A DNA stretch of 64,000 nucleotides from the NCBI GenBank assembly GCA_030762935.1, contig CM060890.1, forward strand, positions 68,822,765 to 68,886,764, in the 5' to 3' direction. Within the stretch, counting starts at the first letter, position 1. Every line of letters begins with the position of its first letter. The notes under the pieces were generated by a model. That model made no database searches, was not told the DNA's origin, and saw only the letters and a program-made list of their open reading frames with translations. Origin of the DNA: Hymenopus coronatus (lineage: Eukaryota > Arthropoda > Insecta > Mantodea > Hymenopodidae). Of this stretch, positions 23,974 through 34,445 are shown in pieces. Position numbers and translations under genes: made by a program.

Positions 23974-25369
23974 TGTACAGAGAAATACTATAACATTCTC
24001 CAGAGCGTATCAATATTTTTGGCTCACAAAAGTAATTAGACTAAATGGGTGCATTTTAAACTTAGGCGTGAGAGAGTTGTGTTATGAGTGTAATTCATGC
24101 TTATGCTGCTTTAAATGCACTGGTGAGCATTAGTAAAAATGCGTGAACCTGTCATTTTAGAGAATATTGCTTTAAATTAAGATTAAAAGACACGTAATTA
24201 ACATACAAATATTATTATTATTTGGTAATAGAACTGTTGTAGAATAGAATTAAAGGCCTGTAGAAGCCTCTTAGGATTGTTCTCTGTCAGTGAGGAAACA
24301 TAGAAGCGATGTAAATAAGATAAATATTGTATTCTTTGTTATAAATATTACTTACATAGGATATGATTGAAATGTTGCAAATTTGCCGTAAATAATATTA
24401 GTAAACGTTGATTATACTCACTGGAAAGATAATAATCAATTATTAATAGCAAAGCAATTAATGATTTAAAAAAATTGTTGTACTACAAAACCATAAAATG
24501 CTGGCTCTAATAAGCTTATAACAGTTTTATTCACACTATTACTTATTGCTCGTGCACTTATTGTTTGTAATCGTATTCTCATATTTTACCCATGTATTGC
24601 CATTTGCTTATACAAAGATCAAAATTATTTCCCGGCAAGTAAGCACAAGAGAATGTATTTATACAATTAGGTGTTGTGATTTCTATGTTAAATTTTGAAA
24701 TAGGGAAAATAACAGGGCTGCCTCTATCGTAACTTATCACATTTACAGTTTCAACTATATGGCAAAAACTTTAATTGCATGTTAAATATTTACTAAATTT
24801 TAGTCTATTCAATGTGTTAGTTAATTAGCTTAAGTGTTAGCTAATTAATTTAGTTACTAAATTACTCCCTTTCATCGGAACCTAAATCGCAATTATAGAG
24901 GGTAATTTCTGAATAAGAATGCCAAATGTTTATTGCGGACTGAAAACTTGCCATGACTTTCCATTTGAAACTCTGTTGTGGCCTGACACTGCTTACTGAC
25001 AGACATACTTCATGTGGTTCCTGTAGCACTAGATACCCATGAAAAACATTGAATTATGAGTAAAATTAAACAAAGACCCTTCCTCCCAAAAAAAGAATTT
25101 TGGCCCAAAATTCAAACTTATATTTTGCTTAAAATAAGTAACAAGAACATTTATTATATTGATTTAAAATGGGATAGTGTTTGATTTTTTGGGAGAATAG
25201 CTTTGTTTCTTTTTACTCAATTGCCCCTCACAAACTGATAAAATTCTCCCCTTAGAAAGCCTGATGTAGCTTATGAACCACTGCATTCTGATAATTATAT
25301 CGCATTTGGGATACGTAAGGATTTCAGGAATTGAACGTAAAATTGCATAATCATATGAAAATCGTGTCG
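23974..25369. other. AT-rich intervening sequence, nothing recognised
   Basis: No family repeat or gene seen. Confidence 0.4.
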
Positions 25370-25563
25370 TTGTCCGTGGTGTAGGGGCAACCATGCTAGC
25401 CATTAATGCCATTATTGCTGGTTTAAACACTGCGGAGGATACGATTCTTTTTTCGGACGTAAAACTCCTTAGCATGGCTTCTTCAGAAACGATGTAAACT
25501 TGTTGATCCCGTGTAATTTTTATTTGCACATAAGTGATTCCCATACTATGAAAGAAAAGACCC
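25370..25563 (+). mobile_element. SINE3 copy, uninterrupted
   Basis: Head tgtccgtggtgtaggggcaa, degenerate B box, then ttttcggacgtaaaactcct, tagcatggcttcttcag and gaaagaaaagacccc. It serves as the empty-site reference for the LTR insertion at 20779. Confidence 0.72.
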
Positions 25564-26944
25564 CTGGGCACAGGTCTCACTCCGCTAGTCGTGATTTCGA
25601 TCTATAATGCCATCTATGGGCTCCCTCATTACCATATACATATTGAAACGTTAATATATGGAAACTAGGTGTTTTTAATGGAAGGAAATTAATACCATAT
25701 TGAAAAATTGAATATGTGGTAAAAGAAAACTAATTGAAGGAAAATAATTAGCTTGCTATTGTTCTGTGAATATCAGATATTTGAATTTAATATGTATTTT
25801 AAGTATAACTTCATTTGTGATCAGAATCAATTATGTAAAAAAATCAACAATGATATTTACATTACTACGTGCATGAAGCATCGTGAAGGAGGAAGTTATT
25901 CCCTCTAGTGTACCGCATCCCCAAGCAATATCCACATCACTACCCTTATTTAAATGTTCATTAAGCGCAAATAGCTTATGTAATGAATATTATTATAAAA
26001 AGTAATTCGTTTATAAATAAAAGGAAGTCTGTATTATATGCTTCCTTAAAGAATGTTAAATAAAGAGAAAAATGTAGAATAAGCTTCGAGCCTATATAAG
26101 AATTTACCTGTGTCATTCCTTGTTTGTCAGTCTTCATGTGGTCAACATTGCTCGGCGCATCCGATGCATTTGGTGGGAACGCGTGTTGTTACCACGCTAG
26201 TGGAATGTAATCAGATTTTATCAGTGCCATCATACAGTGTTAATACTTATATTAACTGGTATTGAAGAACATATTAGCAGACCAAACCAGTGTCTATCAT
26301 TTACAAGTGTATTGTTACCTGCAATTTATTCTCTCCCTCGAGGCCATGATCTTGAGATAGTAACAAAAAACAGTGAGTTATTCTAATAAAGAATCTCAAT
26401 TAGTTCGCCAATGAAGCTAGACCGAGGCAAAATCACAGTTTATCACTAAGCAAAAATTTTACGAACTCGAAACAACACGTGGAAGATACCCGTGCTATAG
26501 AAAGTGACACCACATTGCAAAATGAGCCACGAAGACTTCGTATAGTTATGGTATTAATATAATGGCGAAATCGCGATCTAGAAACTCTCAGATCAAGAAA
26601 ACACCATAACCGCGTCCCGAGTATGCCAAAGTGGCGTGATGGAACTTGAATGAAAGAAATACAAAGTATCATTTTTATGTTCACTGAATATTCATCTGTA
26701 CCAGTAAGCAGCAAGTGCTCTTCGAGTTTTTTTTTTTTTTTTTTTTAACAGAGAAGACAAAACAGGGAAGCAAGAACATCACCATCACCATCGTGAGCGA
26801 AGAATGTCATCCCTATCTCTGACGTCATCACTTCCCATAAAGGTGTTGTTAACTTGCAATCCGTCATGTTATTTGTGCTCTGTGATGATAATATTATGCT
26901 TTAGAAACGTTTTATCCGATATAACGCACCCTTGTAAGAAACTA
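25564..26944. other. Intervening sequence, nothing recognised
   Basis: Mostly AT-rich. A T20 run lies near 26728-26747. The 93-codon open frame at 26433-26714 has no domain and is not supported. Confidence 0.4.
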
Positions 26945-27038
26945 CAAGGGCCTTTTGTCAACTTCCGATAGGTTATAAATAAAAGACAAGTTCATAGAAA
27001 ACAATTATTTTATTGCTAAAAGTTTTGTGCACGTATGG

Positions 27039-27428
27039 TTACTTTTCAACATATTCACCGAAAAGATTGAGACAGTTATAGTATCTGTGCAAAAGCTTTG
27101 CAATACCCGCTTCAAAAAATGTTGCCGCCTATGATTTCAAATGAGCATTGGTTTGAAAGTGCTGCCCTCCTAGCCACGTCTTCAGTTCAGAGAAAATGAA
27201 AGTCGCTGGGTGCCAGGCCAGGACTGCAAGGCGGATGATCGAAAATGTCACATTGAAATTGTTCAAGGAGCCGATGGGTTGTGCCAGCAGTATGTGGACG
27301 AACGTTGTCATGGATCAACACAATTCCTGAAGTCAGCATTCCTTTTCGTTTGTCTTGAATGACTCTCCGTAAACGTCGTAAAATTTCACAATAAACATCT
27401 GCAATGATAGTGGTTCCGGACTGCATCA
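27039..27428 (-). pseudogene. mariner transposase, C-terminal half only
   Basis: On the minus strand the frame reads GTTIIADVYCEILRRLRR, KRKGMLTSGIVLIHDNVRPH and DHPPCSPGLAPSDFHFL. The D of HDN and the D of PSD are separated by 34 residues, the DD34D signature of mariners. A frameshift at FHFL/FSELK follows (SELKTWLGGQHFQTN continues in another frame), then a stop, a small deletion, and AATFFEAGIAKLLHRYYNCL up to the stop after YVEK at 27039. The N-terminal helix-turn-helix domains and the first catalytic Asp are missing. Non-functional, but its ends could in principle be mobilised by an intact mariner elsewhere. Confidence 0.9.
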
Positions 27429-27435
27429 TTGGCGG

Positions 27436-27520
27436 CAACATTTTTTGAAGTGGGCGTTACAAAGCTTGTGCACAGGTGTGATAAATGTCTCAATTTTTCA
27501 GAGATTATGTTGAAAAGTAA
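27436..27520 (+). pseudogene. Inverted second copy of the mariner C-terminal codons
   Basis: The plus strand of the right arm encodes ATFFEVGVTKLVHRCDKCLN, then a 1-base slip before the segment ending in K and the stop at 27518-27520. It is the same protein segment as the last codons of the minus-strand pseudogene and is closer to the usual mariner C-terminus. Coding sequence inside a terminal repeat shows that the arm arose by duplication and is not an ancestral long repeat. Confidence 0.85.
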
Positions 27521-27617
27521 CCATAAGTGTACAAAACTTTCAGTAATAAAATAATTGTTTTCTATGAACTTGTCTTTTATTTATAGCCTATCAGAGGTTG
27601 AAAAGAAACGGCCCTCG

Positions 27618-28087
27618 TATAAAATACAAACTCTGTGATTGATTAATATTCCAAGAATTTCTATACGTCAATGGTAATATAAAATACGCGGCATGTACAT
27701 GTCATAATTTGATAAATTCTTGGTTATTGATTGCATATATTGTTTTGCCAGGTCAAATAGGGTCTACATTCGTTCTCTCCGAAATGCTTGGAGATACTGA
27801 ATATGTTTCATGCCCCATTAAACCTTAGGCGAAAAAAATGAAGCAAGAAAATGAAATTAAGTGCTAGTCTAAGGAAGCTACATATATTCGACTGGCTGTA
27901 AGCTAGACACTAATTCTTATGACCGTACTTTTCTTCATAAGAAAAGTTTGCTGAACTACGGCCAAGAAAATGTAGTAGCAAAACCTTTAGCTTTTTTACT
28001 GCAGAGCTCAGTTCACTGCAGAAAGTTAAGTTTGTTATGTACAATTTAATATTAGTTTAGAAACAGATGTTTCCAGAACAACACGTC
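27618..28087. other. Intervening sequence, nothing recognised
   Basis: No family repeat or gene seen. Confidence 0.4.
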
Positions 28088-28246
28088 CATTTTACACAGG
28101 CTGAATTGGGGAAGGCTGTAAAGATTGAGTAATACAAACTTTTCATTTTGTTTACTAGATAATGAACTACCTCCAAAGGAAGTTCTCTATTAGAGGAAGT
28201 AGGCAGTACTTATATTTAATTTACTCTGCATGTATCTTCTAAAAAA
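28088..28246 (+). repeat. Duplicated segment preceding an HTR (copy 1)
   Basis: Shares acaggctgaat.ggggaagg, gtaaagattgagtaatacaa and a cacctcc-like block with 29883-30045. Both copies sit directly upstream of a + oriented HTR. Confidence 0.75.
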
Positions 28247-29324
28247 TCAAATGTGTTGCATTTACTTGACTTTTTTTTACTTATTCGGACAACAAACCAT
28301 CCTTACAAAAGTTTGTTCTTTATAAATATCATGCTACACCAGATAAATATTAACACAATAGGTCTCAATTCTTATTTCCTTATAAACAGAAGGGAAATAA
28401 GGGAATATACCAGGCTAAAGCGGTAGTCAAATATTTTAAATGTCGATCAATATGTGAACAATGAAGTTCGGTTCACTTTTCATTTCCAGAGAAGCAAAAG
28501 AGAGAAGAGCCCGCCAGGGTAGCGTGTCTGTCTCACATTCAAAAGGTCGTGAGTTTGAATCTCGCTTAGGGTGAGTTACCCGAATAAGGTTTTTTTCGGG
28601 GTTTTCCCTTGTCCTGAAAAGATGAATGTTGAGTAACTTAAGCTCCATGAACCTCGACTTCATTTGAGTATCATGGTTAAAGGACGTTAAGCCACAAAAA
28701 AAAAAAAAAAAAAAAAAAAAACAAGAGAAAAAAAAAAGATAAGGTTCGAAAGGTGAACCCTTTTGACAAGATGCACAGTTTTCAACTGAAACCAATAAAA
28801 CCTTGGAAACCGTCCACTCTACAACAAAAATGTATGATATAAATTGTGTGTTGCAAAGAGATCTACATATTTGTGTATCTCTTACGTTCATCAATTATGC
28901 AAAATTCAGCCAGAATGAGCAAGTCTTCTGAAGCTATTCCCAGATAATTGAAATTATCCATTTTATTTATAATGTAAATAGCTTTGACATAGATATATTG
29001 ATCAAAATCGTTAAGACCATTTTTGAGAAAAACAAAACTTTAAAAAAATGTTATTCTCTAAAGGCAGTTTGTGGTGGGGGGGGGGGAGATTTTCTTGAAA
29101 ATATTCGTGCCGCATCCTTGGAAGATACCAAACTTAAATAACAGGCTTTTGGTATTTTAGCTATACTGTCCACAGATACACACAGACCTTTTTATAAAAT
29201 TCCTTTCATGGAATCAGGGGATCTCAAAACTTATATTTCCGGCGAAATGTCAGTGTCAAATTTTTGGATGGAGTACAATATTTCCTCTATACACTATGTA
29301 TATAGTAGGTGTAGAAAGTAAAAA
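28247..29324 (+). mobile_element. HTR copy carrying a nested SINE2
   Basis: Starts TCAAATGTG after six A's and ends gtagaaagtaaaa. The family blocks continue on both sides of the SINE (upstream gtagtcaaatattttaaatg; downstream gaaaccgtccactctac). It includes a G9 run at 29076-29084 and a reduced AC tract. Length without the SINE is about 0.85 kb. Confidence 0.88.
28508..28725 (+). mobile_element. SINE2 nested in an HTR
   Basis: Head with A box (gggtagcgtgtctg) and B box (gagtttgaatctcg). The body includes ttttttcggggttttccctt and ends ggacgttaagccac followed by a long A run. Flanks on both sides are aagaga-type purine runs that could be an imperfect target duplication. It is younger than the HTR it interrupts. 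Confidence 0.88.
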
Positions 29325-29336
29325 TTAAATGAAAAA

Positions 29337-29374
29337 TCTGATGTTACGCTCAGATGACATTCTTCGTCCTCTTT
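29337..29374 (+). mobile_element. HTR 5'-end fragment, head-to-tail with the previous copy
   Basis: Begins TCTGATG twelve bases after the previous copy's terminal A run and continues cagatgacattcttcgtcc, a subtype variant also seen at 30060. It is interrupted by the SINE5 insertion; sequence after the SINE (29740 onward) is no longer clearly HTR. Confidence 0.55.
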
Positions 29375-29726
29375 AATCACTATAACTCCATGGCATTACA
29401 GCTCACGGGGAACCTTGGCCTACCGCCCGGCCGCTGCGTCTCCCATCTCGGTCCACTACAGACGTCATGGATGTGGAGCAGTATTGGAGGGTGAGACGTG
29501 GTCAGCGCCTCGAGCCCCCCGGCCGGTTAATGCGGTCCTCATTACCTGGAGCCGTTACTTCTCCATCAAGTAGCTCCTCAATTGGCCCCCCAAGGACCTT
29601 ACGAGGCTGAGTGCACCCCGTTCCAGATCTCCCAGCGGGGGAAAATCCCCACGCCGGTCCTGGGGATCGAATCCAGGTCTCCCGCTTGGTAAGCAGCTGC
29701 GCTACCACCGCTCTAAAGAGACGACC
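29375..29726 (-). mobile_element. SINE5 (tRNA-derived, GC-rich), 13-bp target duplication
   Basis: On the minus strand the head reads gcggtggtagcgcagctgct with a B box ggattcgatcccc. The GC-rich body is shared with 56181-56523. Exact target duplication cttcgtcctcttt at 29362-29374 and 29727-29739. The GC content is strikingly above that of the surroundings. An 88-codon frame through it is SINE sequence, not a gene. Confidence 0.92.
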
Positions 29727-29882
29727 CTTCGTCCTCTTTGGTTTATAATAAATATATAAAGTATGCATAGAAAGCCAAATTTTCTATTTCATTTTAATGG
29801 AGCCAAAACTGGTAAAACAGCTGCATTATATATTTTGTTATAAAAATCTGAGGTGTTTCATTCACAAGATTACAGTTTGTAC

Positions 29883-30045
29883 AGGCTGAATAGGGGAAGG
29901 ATGTAAAGATTGAGTAATACAAAATTTTTATTTTGTTTAACAGGCTATGGATCACCTCCAAGGAAGCTCTTTCCAATAGAAACGATAAGCACAACGTATG
30001 TTCAATTGATTCAACGTGTATAGCCTAAACCCTTAAAATAAAAAA
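29883..30045 (+). repeat. Duplicated segment preceding an HTR (copy 2)
   Basis: Second copy of the 28088-28246 segment (acaggctgaataggggaagg, aagattgagtaatacaaa, cacctccaaggaagctct), again just upstream of an HTR start. Confidence 0.75.
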
Positions 30046-30690
30046 AATGTGTTTTGCTCACATGACATTCTTTCGTATTTTATCGTTCATAGTGATGTAT
30101 AAATTATCCTAATGAAAGCCTATTTTTCTACCTACTTTATTTTACCTTCGCAAAAACAGTTATATTATACATTTCATTACAGATATACAATATTAATATG
30201 TTTCATTGACATCTAAATGCCTATTAATTATTGCTAAACGCTTATTTTTTCTACTTCATGATAATCGAGAAAAAATTAGCAGAAATGGTCTGATTATTTG
30301 GTTCCTTGTAAATAGAAGAGACCCAAGGGAGTACTGGGTTAAACATATATCCATATTTTTAAAAACCGGTCGCTATATGATTGAAATTTGTTTCTTTGCA
30401 TGGTCAGGAGCAGATAACTTCTCATATGAGAAAACTTTAAGTAGTTTAAAGCTAAAACCAAAAACAAGAAATATCTCAGAAATGGTGAACTCCAGGGGAA
30501 AAAAGTATATGACATAAATTTGCGTTTTAGCGAGATATACCATTTTTGCGTAGTACGTTTTTGTCTATCTCTTACGGTTTACCAGGTATGCAAAAGGCAT
30601 TCAGAACGAAGAGGACTTTAGAGGTTATTCACAGGAAATTCAAGATATGCATTTTATTGATCATGCAAATATCTCTAATATACATATTGT
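30046..30690 (+). mobile_element. HTR copy, hairpin end missing
   Basis: Starts near aaaaatgtgttttgctcaca. Family blocks are clear from 30228 (attgctaaacgcttatttt) through cgagatataccatttttgcg and ttatttatt-type sequence to atctctaatatac, where it stops. The microsatellite and palindrome are absent. A further degenerate HTR-like piece lies at 30840-30960. Confidence 0.7.
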
Positions 30691-31379
30691 AATACATATC
30701 CTCTCCACTTGACAGCGTAATTTTACGCAAGTCTTTCAGATATAAAGCCAGTACAATTTATGAGACTTTAGTCTAATTTTTGCTGTATCGTATAACGTAT
30801 ACCAAAAATTACACAAATTTGCTTACGAACGAAGTTAACTTCACAAGCTACTTCCTAGCTGTCAAGATACAGATTTTGTTTATCATGGAAATTATTTAAT
30901 ATCTGCATTTCTGTCAAAATCGATATCAATTTTCAGAGGGTAAAATATTTCTAAAAATAGTAAATGTAATTCGTCATATACTGCCGCTGTACTGAAGGAT
31001 TTATCTCATCCTGTTTTCCATGCAGTTGGTCATTCAGTGCACAGTAGGTAATTCATAGGAGTATCGAGCAAAGTTACTCTCTCTACTTTTCTCATTGAGG
31101 AGATCTTACTGTACAAACAATGCAGATATCTTTAACACAATTCTTAACTTTTTTGTTTTGTTAATCATTTATAGGATATTCTTTGTTACTGATTTGAATC
31201 CTCAAATAATATTTATTTTCTTCCTCTAACAATTATATGATATAAGAAAAATTATTATCCGGGCTTGTAGGCCGTGGTCTACTGGGTCCTCCTTCATCTT
31301 CCCAGACGTTTCGTCTGCGGCTGCGGCAGGTATCTTCTGTGGCAGTGCGATCGAAGTGTCCTGGTGGAGGTTTCGCCAG
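30691..31379. other. Mixed decayed sequence
   Basis: 30840-30960 resembles an eroded internal HTR segment and 31150-31205 another. 31265-31375 is more GC-rich (cccagacgtttcgtctgcgg, gcggcaggtatcttctgtgg), like a fragment of an unrelated repeat. No gene seen. Confidence 0.4.
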
Positions 31380-31557
31380 GAATATGTTTTGAAGTCCCCT
31401 TGTCTATGTTAACTTCATAAAGCAGAAACAAAATATTGGGCAACGAGCAAGCTTGGTATTCATGCGTTGTATCTTTCAAATATGTCACACGAGAATTTTC
31501 AAGTAAATGATCCAATTTAACATTTACATTGCTTGTTGTTGGTTTCAACTTTAAAAA
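31380..31557 (-). mobile_element. HTR internally deleted fragment
   Basis: Reverse-oriented HTR blocks (gcaagcttggtattcatg, then gttgttggtttcaactttaa) joined by deletion. It abuts the following + copy at its A run. Confidence 0.5.
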
Positions 31558-32431
31558 TCTGATGTGTACCATTCACATGATTTTCTCCATATCCCTGCAA
31601 TAAATAATTCTTAAAGAGCTTATACTTCTATTTATTTTATGCTAATCAAAAAAAATTAGCAGAAATAGTCTTATTGCTCGCTTCCTTGTAAGTAGAAGCG
31701 AAATAAGCGACAACCGTAGGTTAAAGTGATAGCAAAAGCTAGTTGCTATGTCAATGAAGTTCCTTTGTTCATATGGATAGGATTTGACAAGTTCCTGTAT
31801 GAGAAAAGTATACGTTTTTCATAGCAGAAACCAAAAATAGGGAATGTCACAAAAACGACGAACTAACTCCACGAAAAAAATGTATATAACATAAATTGTG
31901 TGCTTTAATGTGCTCTACATTTTTTGTGTAGTAAGTTTTTGTCCATCTCTTAGGGTTTAGCAGTCATTCAAAATGTAGTAAAATTCATCCAGAGAAAACT
32001 ACTTTTCAGAGGCTATTCCCAGAAAATTCAAGATATACATTTCATTTGTCAGGTACATATGTTTAATATCCGAAATTTTAATCAAAATCGTTAGAGCCAA
32101 TTTTGAGAAAATCAAAATTTACGAAAAAAGTTCCATGTAAAGGGTAGTTGGGGGTGGGGGGACTTTTCTCAAAATCTTCGTGTCGCATCTCTGGAAGATA
32201 CTAAACTTAAATACCATATTTGGTATTTTACCGACTTTTCGTTTTTGAGTTATCCTGTTCACGGACACACACACACACACTCACGGATCTTTTTGTGAAA
32301 ATGCTTTTTTTTTTTGGATATTGGGGACCCTAAAACATATATTTCCGGTGAAATTTCGGTATCGAATTTTTGGTGGAGTGCAATACTTTCTCTATACACT
32401 ATGTACATAGTGCATATGGAGAAAGTAAAAA
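31558..32431 (+). mobile_element. HTR full-length copy, first unit of a head-to-tail pair
   Basis: Well-preserved reference copy: TCTGATGTG start, actttctct-like block at about +20, (AC)n near 32265, tccggtgaaatttcggtatc and the palindrome with ctatgtacatag core. It ends gaaagtaaaaa at 32431 and the next copy starts TCTGATG at 32432 with no spacer. Confidence 0.95.
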
Positions 32432-32970
32432 TCTGATGTTTACCATTCTCATGACTTTCTCTATATCCCTGCAACAAATTATTCTTAAAAATCTTATACT
32501 TCTATTTACTTTATGCTAATCACAAAAAATAGCAGAGGCTATTCCTAGAAAATTCAAGATAACTATTTTGTCAGGTAAATATGTTTATTATACCAAATTT
32601 TAATCAAAATCATTAGAGCCATTTTTGAGAAAATCAAAATTCTCGAAAAAAGTTCCATGTAAAGGGTAGTTGGGGGTGGGTGTATTTTCTCAAAATCTTC
32701 GTGTCGCATCCCTGGAAGATACTAAACTTAAATACCAAGTTTGGTATTTTACCGACTTTTCGTTTTTGAGTTATCGAGTTCACAGACACACGGACACACT
32801 AACGCACTGACATACGGACACACACACGTCCTTTTGTGAAAATGCTCTTTTTGGATATTGGGGAACCTAAAACGTATATTTCCGGTGAAATCTTGGTATC
32901 GAATTTTTGGGTGGAGTGCAATACCTTCTCTATACACTATGTACATAGTGCGTATAGAGAAAGTAAAAAA
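32432..32970 (+). mobile_element. HTR second tandem unit, internal deletion
   Basis: Starts immediately after the previous unit. About 330 bp are missing between the catgctaatc-like block and agaggctattcctag. The 3' half is complete with palindrome and AAAGTAAAAA end, so deletion spared both termini. Confidence 0.92.
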
Positions 32971-33225
32971 CATAATTTTCTCATACAGGAAGTTGTCAAC
33001 TCCTATCTGTATAAACAAAGGAACTTCAGTCACATAGCTAGTCAATGGTTTTGACAATTACTTTAGTCTATTATACATTCGTTATTTCCCATCTACTTTT
33101 ATGGAAGCAAGTAATAAGAGTATTTCTGCTAGTTGGTTCTGGATTAGCATGGAATAAATATAAGCATAAGCTTTTTAACAATATTTTGTTGCAGAGTCCT
33201 GTGAATGGAATACATCAGATTTTTC
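32971..33225 (-). mobile_element. HTR fragment, inverted relative to the tandem pair
   Basis: Reverse-oriented 5' portion (cttttctcatacagg-like start, cttcagtcacatagc, gaatggaatacatcaga end) that abuts the hairpin end of the tandem pair. It lacks its own hairpin half. Confidence 0.8.
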
Positions 33226-33227
33226 TT

Positions 33228-33408
33228 GGAAATATCTTAAGCATATGATATTTTAATCAAAAAGCTTAACTCCATCTTGCTAGAATAAAAGGAAGATGTT
33301 GTTTTCCTGTAAAAGCTAGTTCAGGATGGAAGAAGTTTCTTGAAAAGCTTTGTGTTGCTTAACTTAAATATAATCGTATGTGTTCAATCAACGTGTAGTT
33401 TTTACTTT
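33228..33408 (+). mobile_element. HTR decayed fragment
   Basis: Short + oriented internal piece (gatattttaatcaaaaagct, gaaaagctttgtgttgc), up to about 33370. Confidence 0.45.
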
Positions 33409-34090
33409 ATCTATACGTACTATGTACATAGTGTATAGAGAAGGTATTGTAATGCACCCAAACACCCGATACCGAGATTTCGCCGGAAATACTTGTTTTG
33501 GGACCCCCTGATCCAAGAAAAACATTTCTGGAAAACACGAAAAGACCGTTATATACCAAACTTGGTATTTAAGATTGATATCTTCCAAGGATGCGACATG
33601 AAGATTTGCAAAAAAATCCCCCCACCCCCAATTATCCCGGAAGATTTTTAAGACATTTTGATGAATTTTACGGAATTTTGCATATATGCTAAACCGTAAG
33701 AGATAGACAAAAACTTACCACATAAAAATGTAGAACACATTAAAACACACAATGTATGCTATATATTTTTTTTTTTTTCGTGGAGTTGATCGTTTATAAA
33801 TATTCCTTGTTTTTTGTTTCAGCTTTAAAAACTTATATTTTTTCTCATACAGGAATTTGTAAACTCCTGTCCGAACAAACAAAGGAATTTCAGTCACATA
33901 ACAACTAGCTTTTGACTATCACTTTAACCTATGGTACTCCCTTATTTCGCTTTTACTTACAAGGAAGCAAGTAATAAGACTATGTCTGCTATTTTTTTAT
34001 AGATAGCATCAAGTAAATAAAATCATTAGCTTTTTAAGATTAATTTATTGCAGAGATGTAGAGAAAGTCATGTGAATGGAACTCATCAGA
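33409..34090 (-). mobile_element. HTR copy with internal deletion
   Basis: Starts tttttactttatctatacgt with the tactatgtacatagt palindrome, then a shortened middle (no AC/GT tract) and a join near 33645. It ends gtgaatggaactcatcaga. Confidence 0.88.
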
Positions 34091-34445
34091 TTTTAGTAAT
34101 ACTGCTCACCGCAATACAGGCACATATACATACATACACGGTTTTATATGTGGGGTAATTTCCTCATGCATTTTTGAGTGGCGTACAATGCTTCCTCTCC
34201 CAAATTTAGATACAAGTAGTAAATATCAAAATCATTGTAAAAATCAGTGGAACACCAGAGAATACTGTCTATGCCCAGAAGGTAACATGGTCCCATTAAT
34301 TGCACGTTTCAAGCGGAATGTTTATGGTTCCGACCACATCCGCCGCAGCGCGCTACAGAACTTCACTAGCGTTATTGGGTTAACTGCGTGCTTTACACCA
34401 AACCATCGATAATTCCTTCTCTCATATTTTTCTCTTCCCTTCTTT

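Larger units (their letters stand above)
26945..27617 (-). mobile_element. Foldback mariner derivative
   Basis: A TA dinucleotide flanks each end (26943-26944, 27618-27619). The termini are caagggcc... and ...ggccctcg. The two arms (26945-27129 and 27431-27617) are inverted repeats of each other over about 185 bp, far longer than the roughly 30-bp repeats usual for mariners. Each arm carries the 3' end of the transposase gene. Between them lies the rest of the C-terminal catalytic half. The 5' half of a normal mariner is absent and has been replaced by an inverted copy of the 3' end. Length is 673 bp against about 1.3 kb for intact relatives. Confidence 0.9.

Noticed and set aside
25164..25580. 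138-codon minus-strand open frame
   Set aside because: It runs through the SINE3 copy at 25370-25563, and the rest has no domain.
28436..28894. 152-codon minus-strand open frame, the longest in the window
   Set aside because: It reads through the SINE2 poly-A tract (giving a long Phe run), the SINE body and HTR sequence; not a gene.
31265..31375. GC-rich cccagacgtttcgtctgcgg considered as a palindromic regulatory site
   Set aside because: The short inverted symmetry (gacgtttcgtc) is isolated, and the stretch looks like a fragment of a dispersed repeat; no further support.
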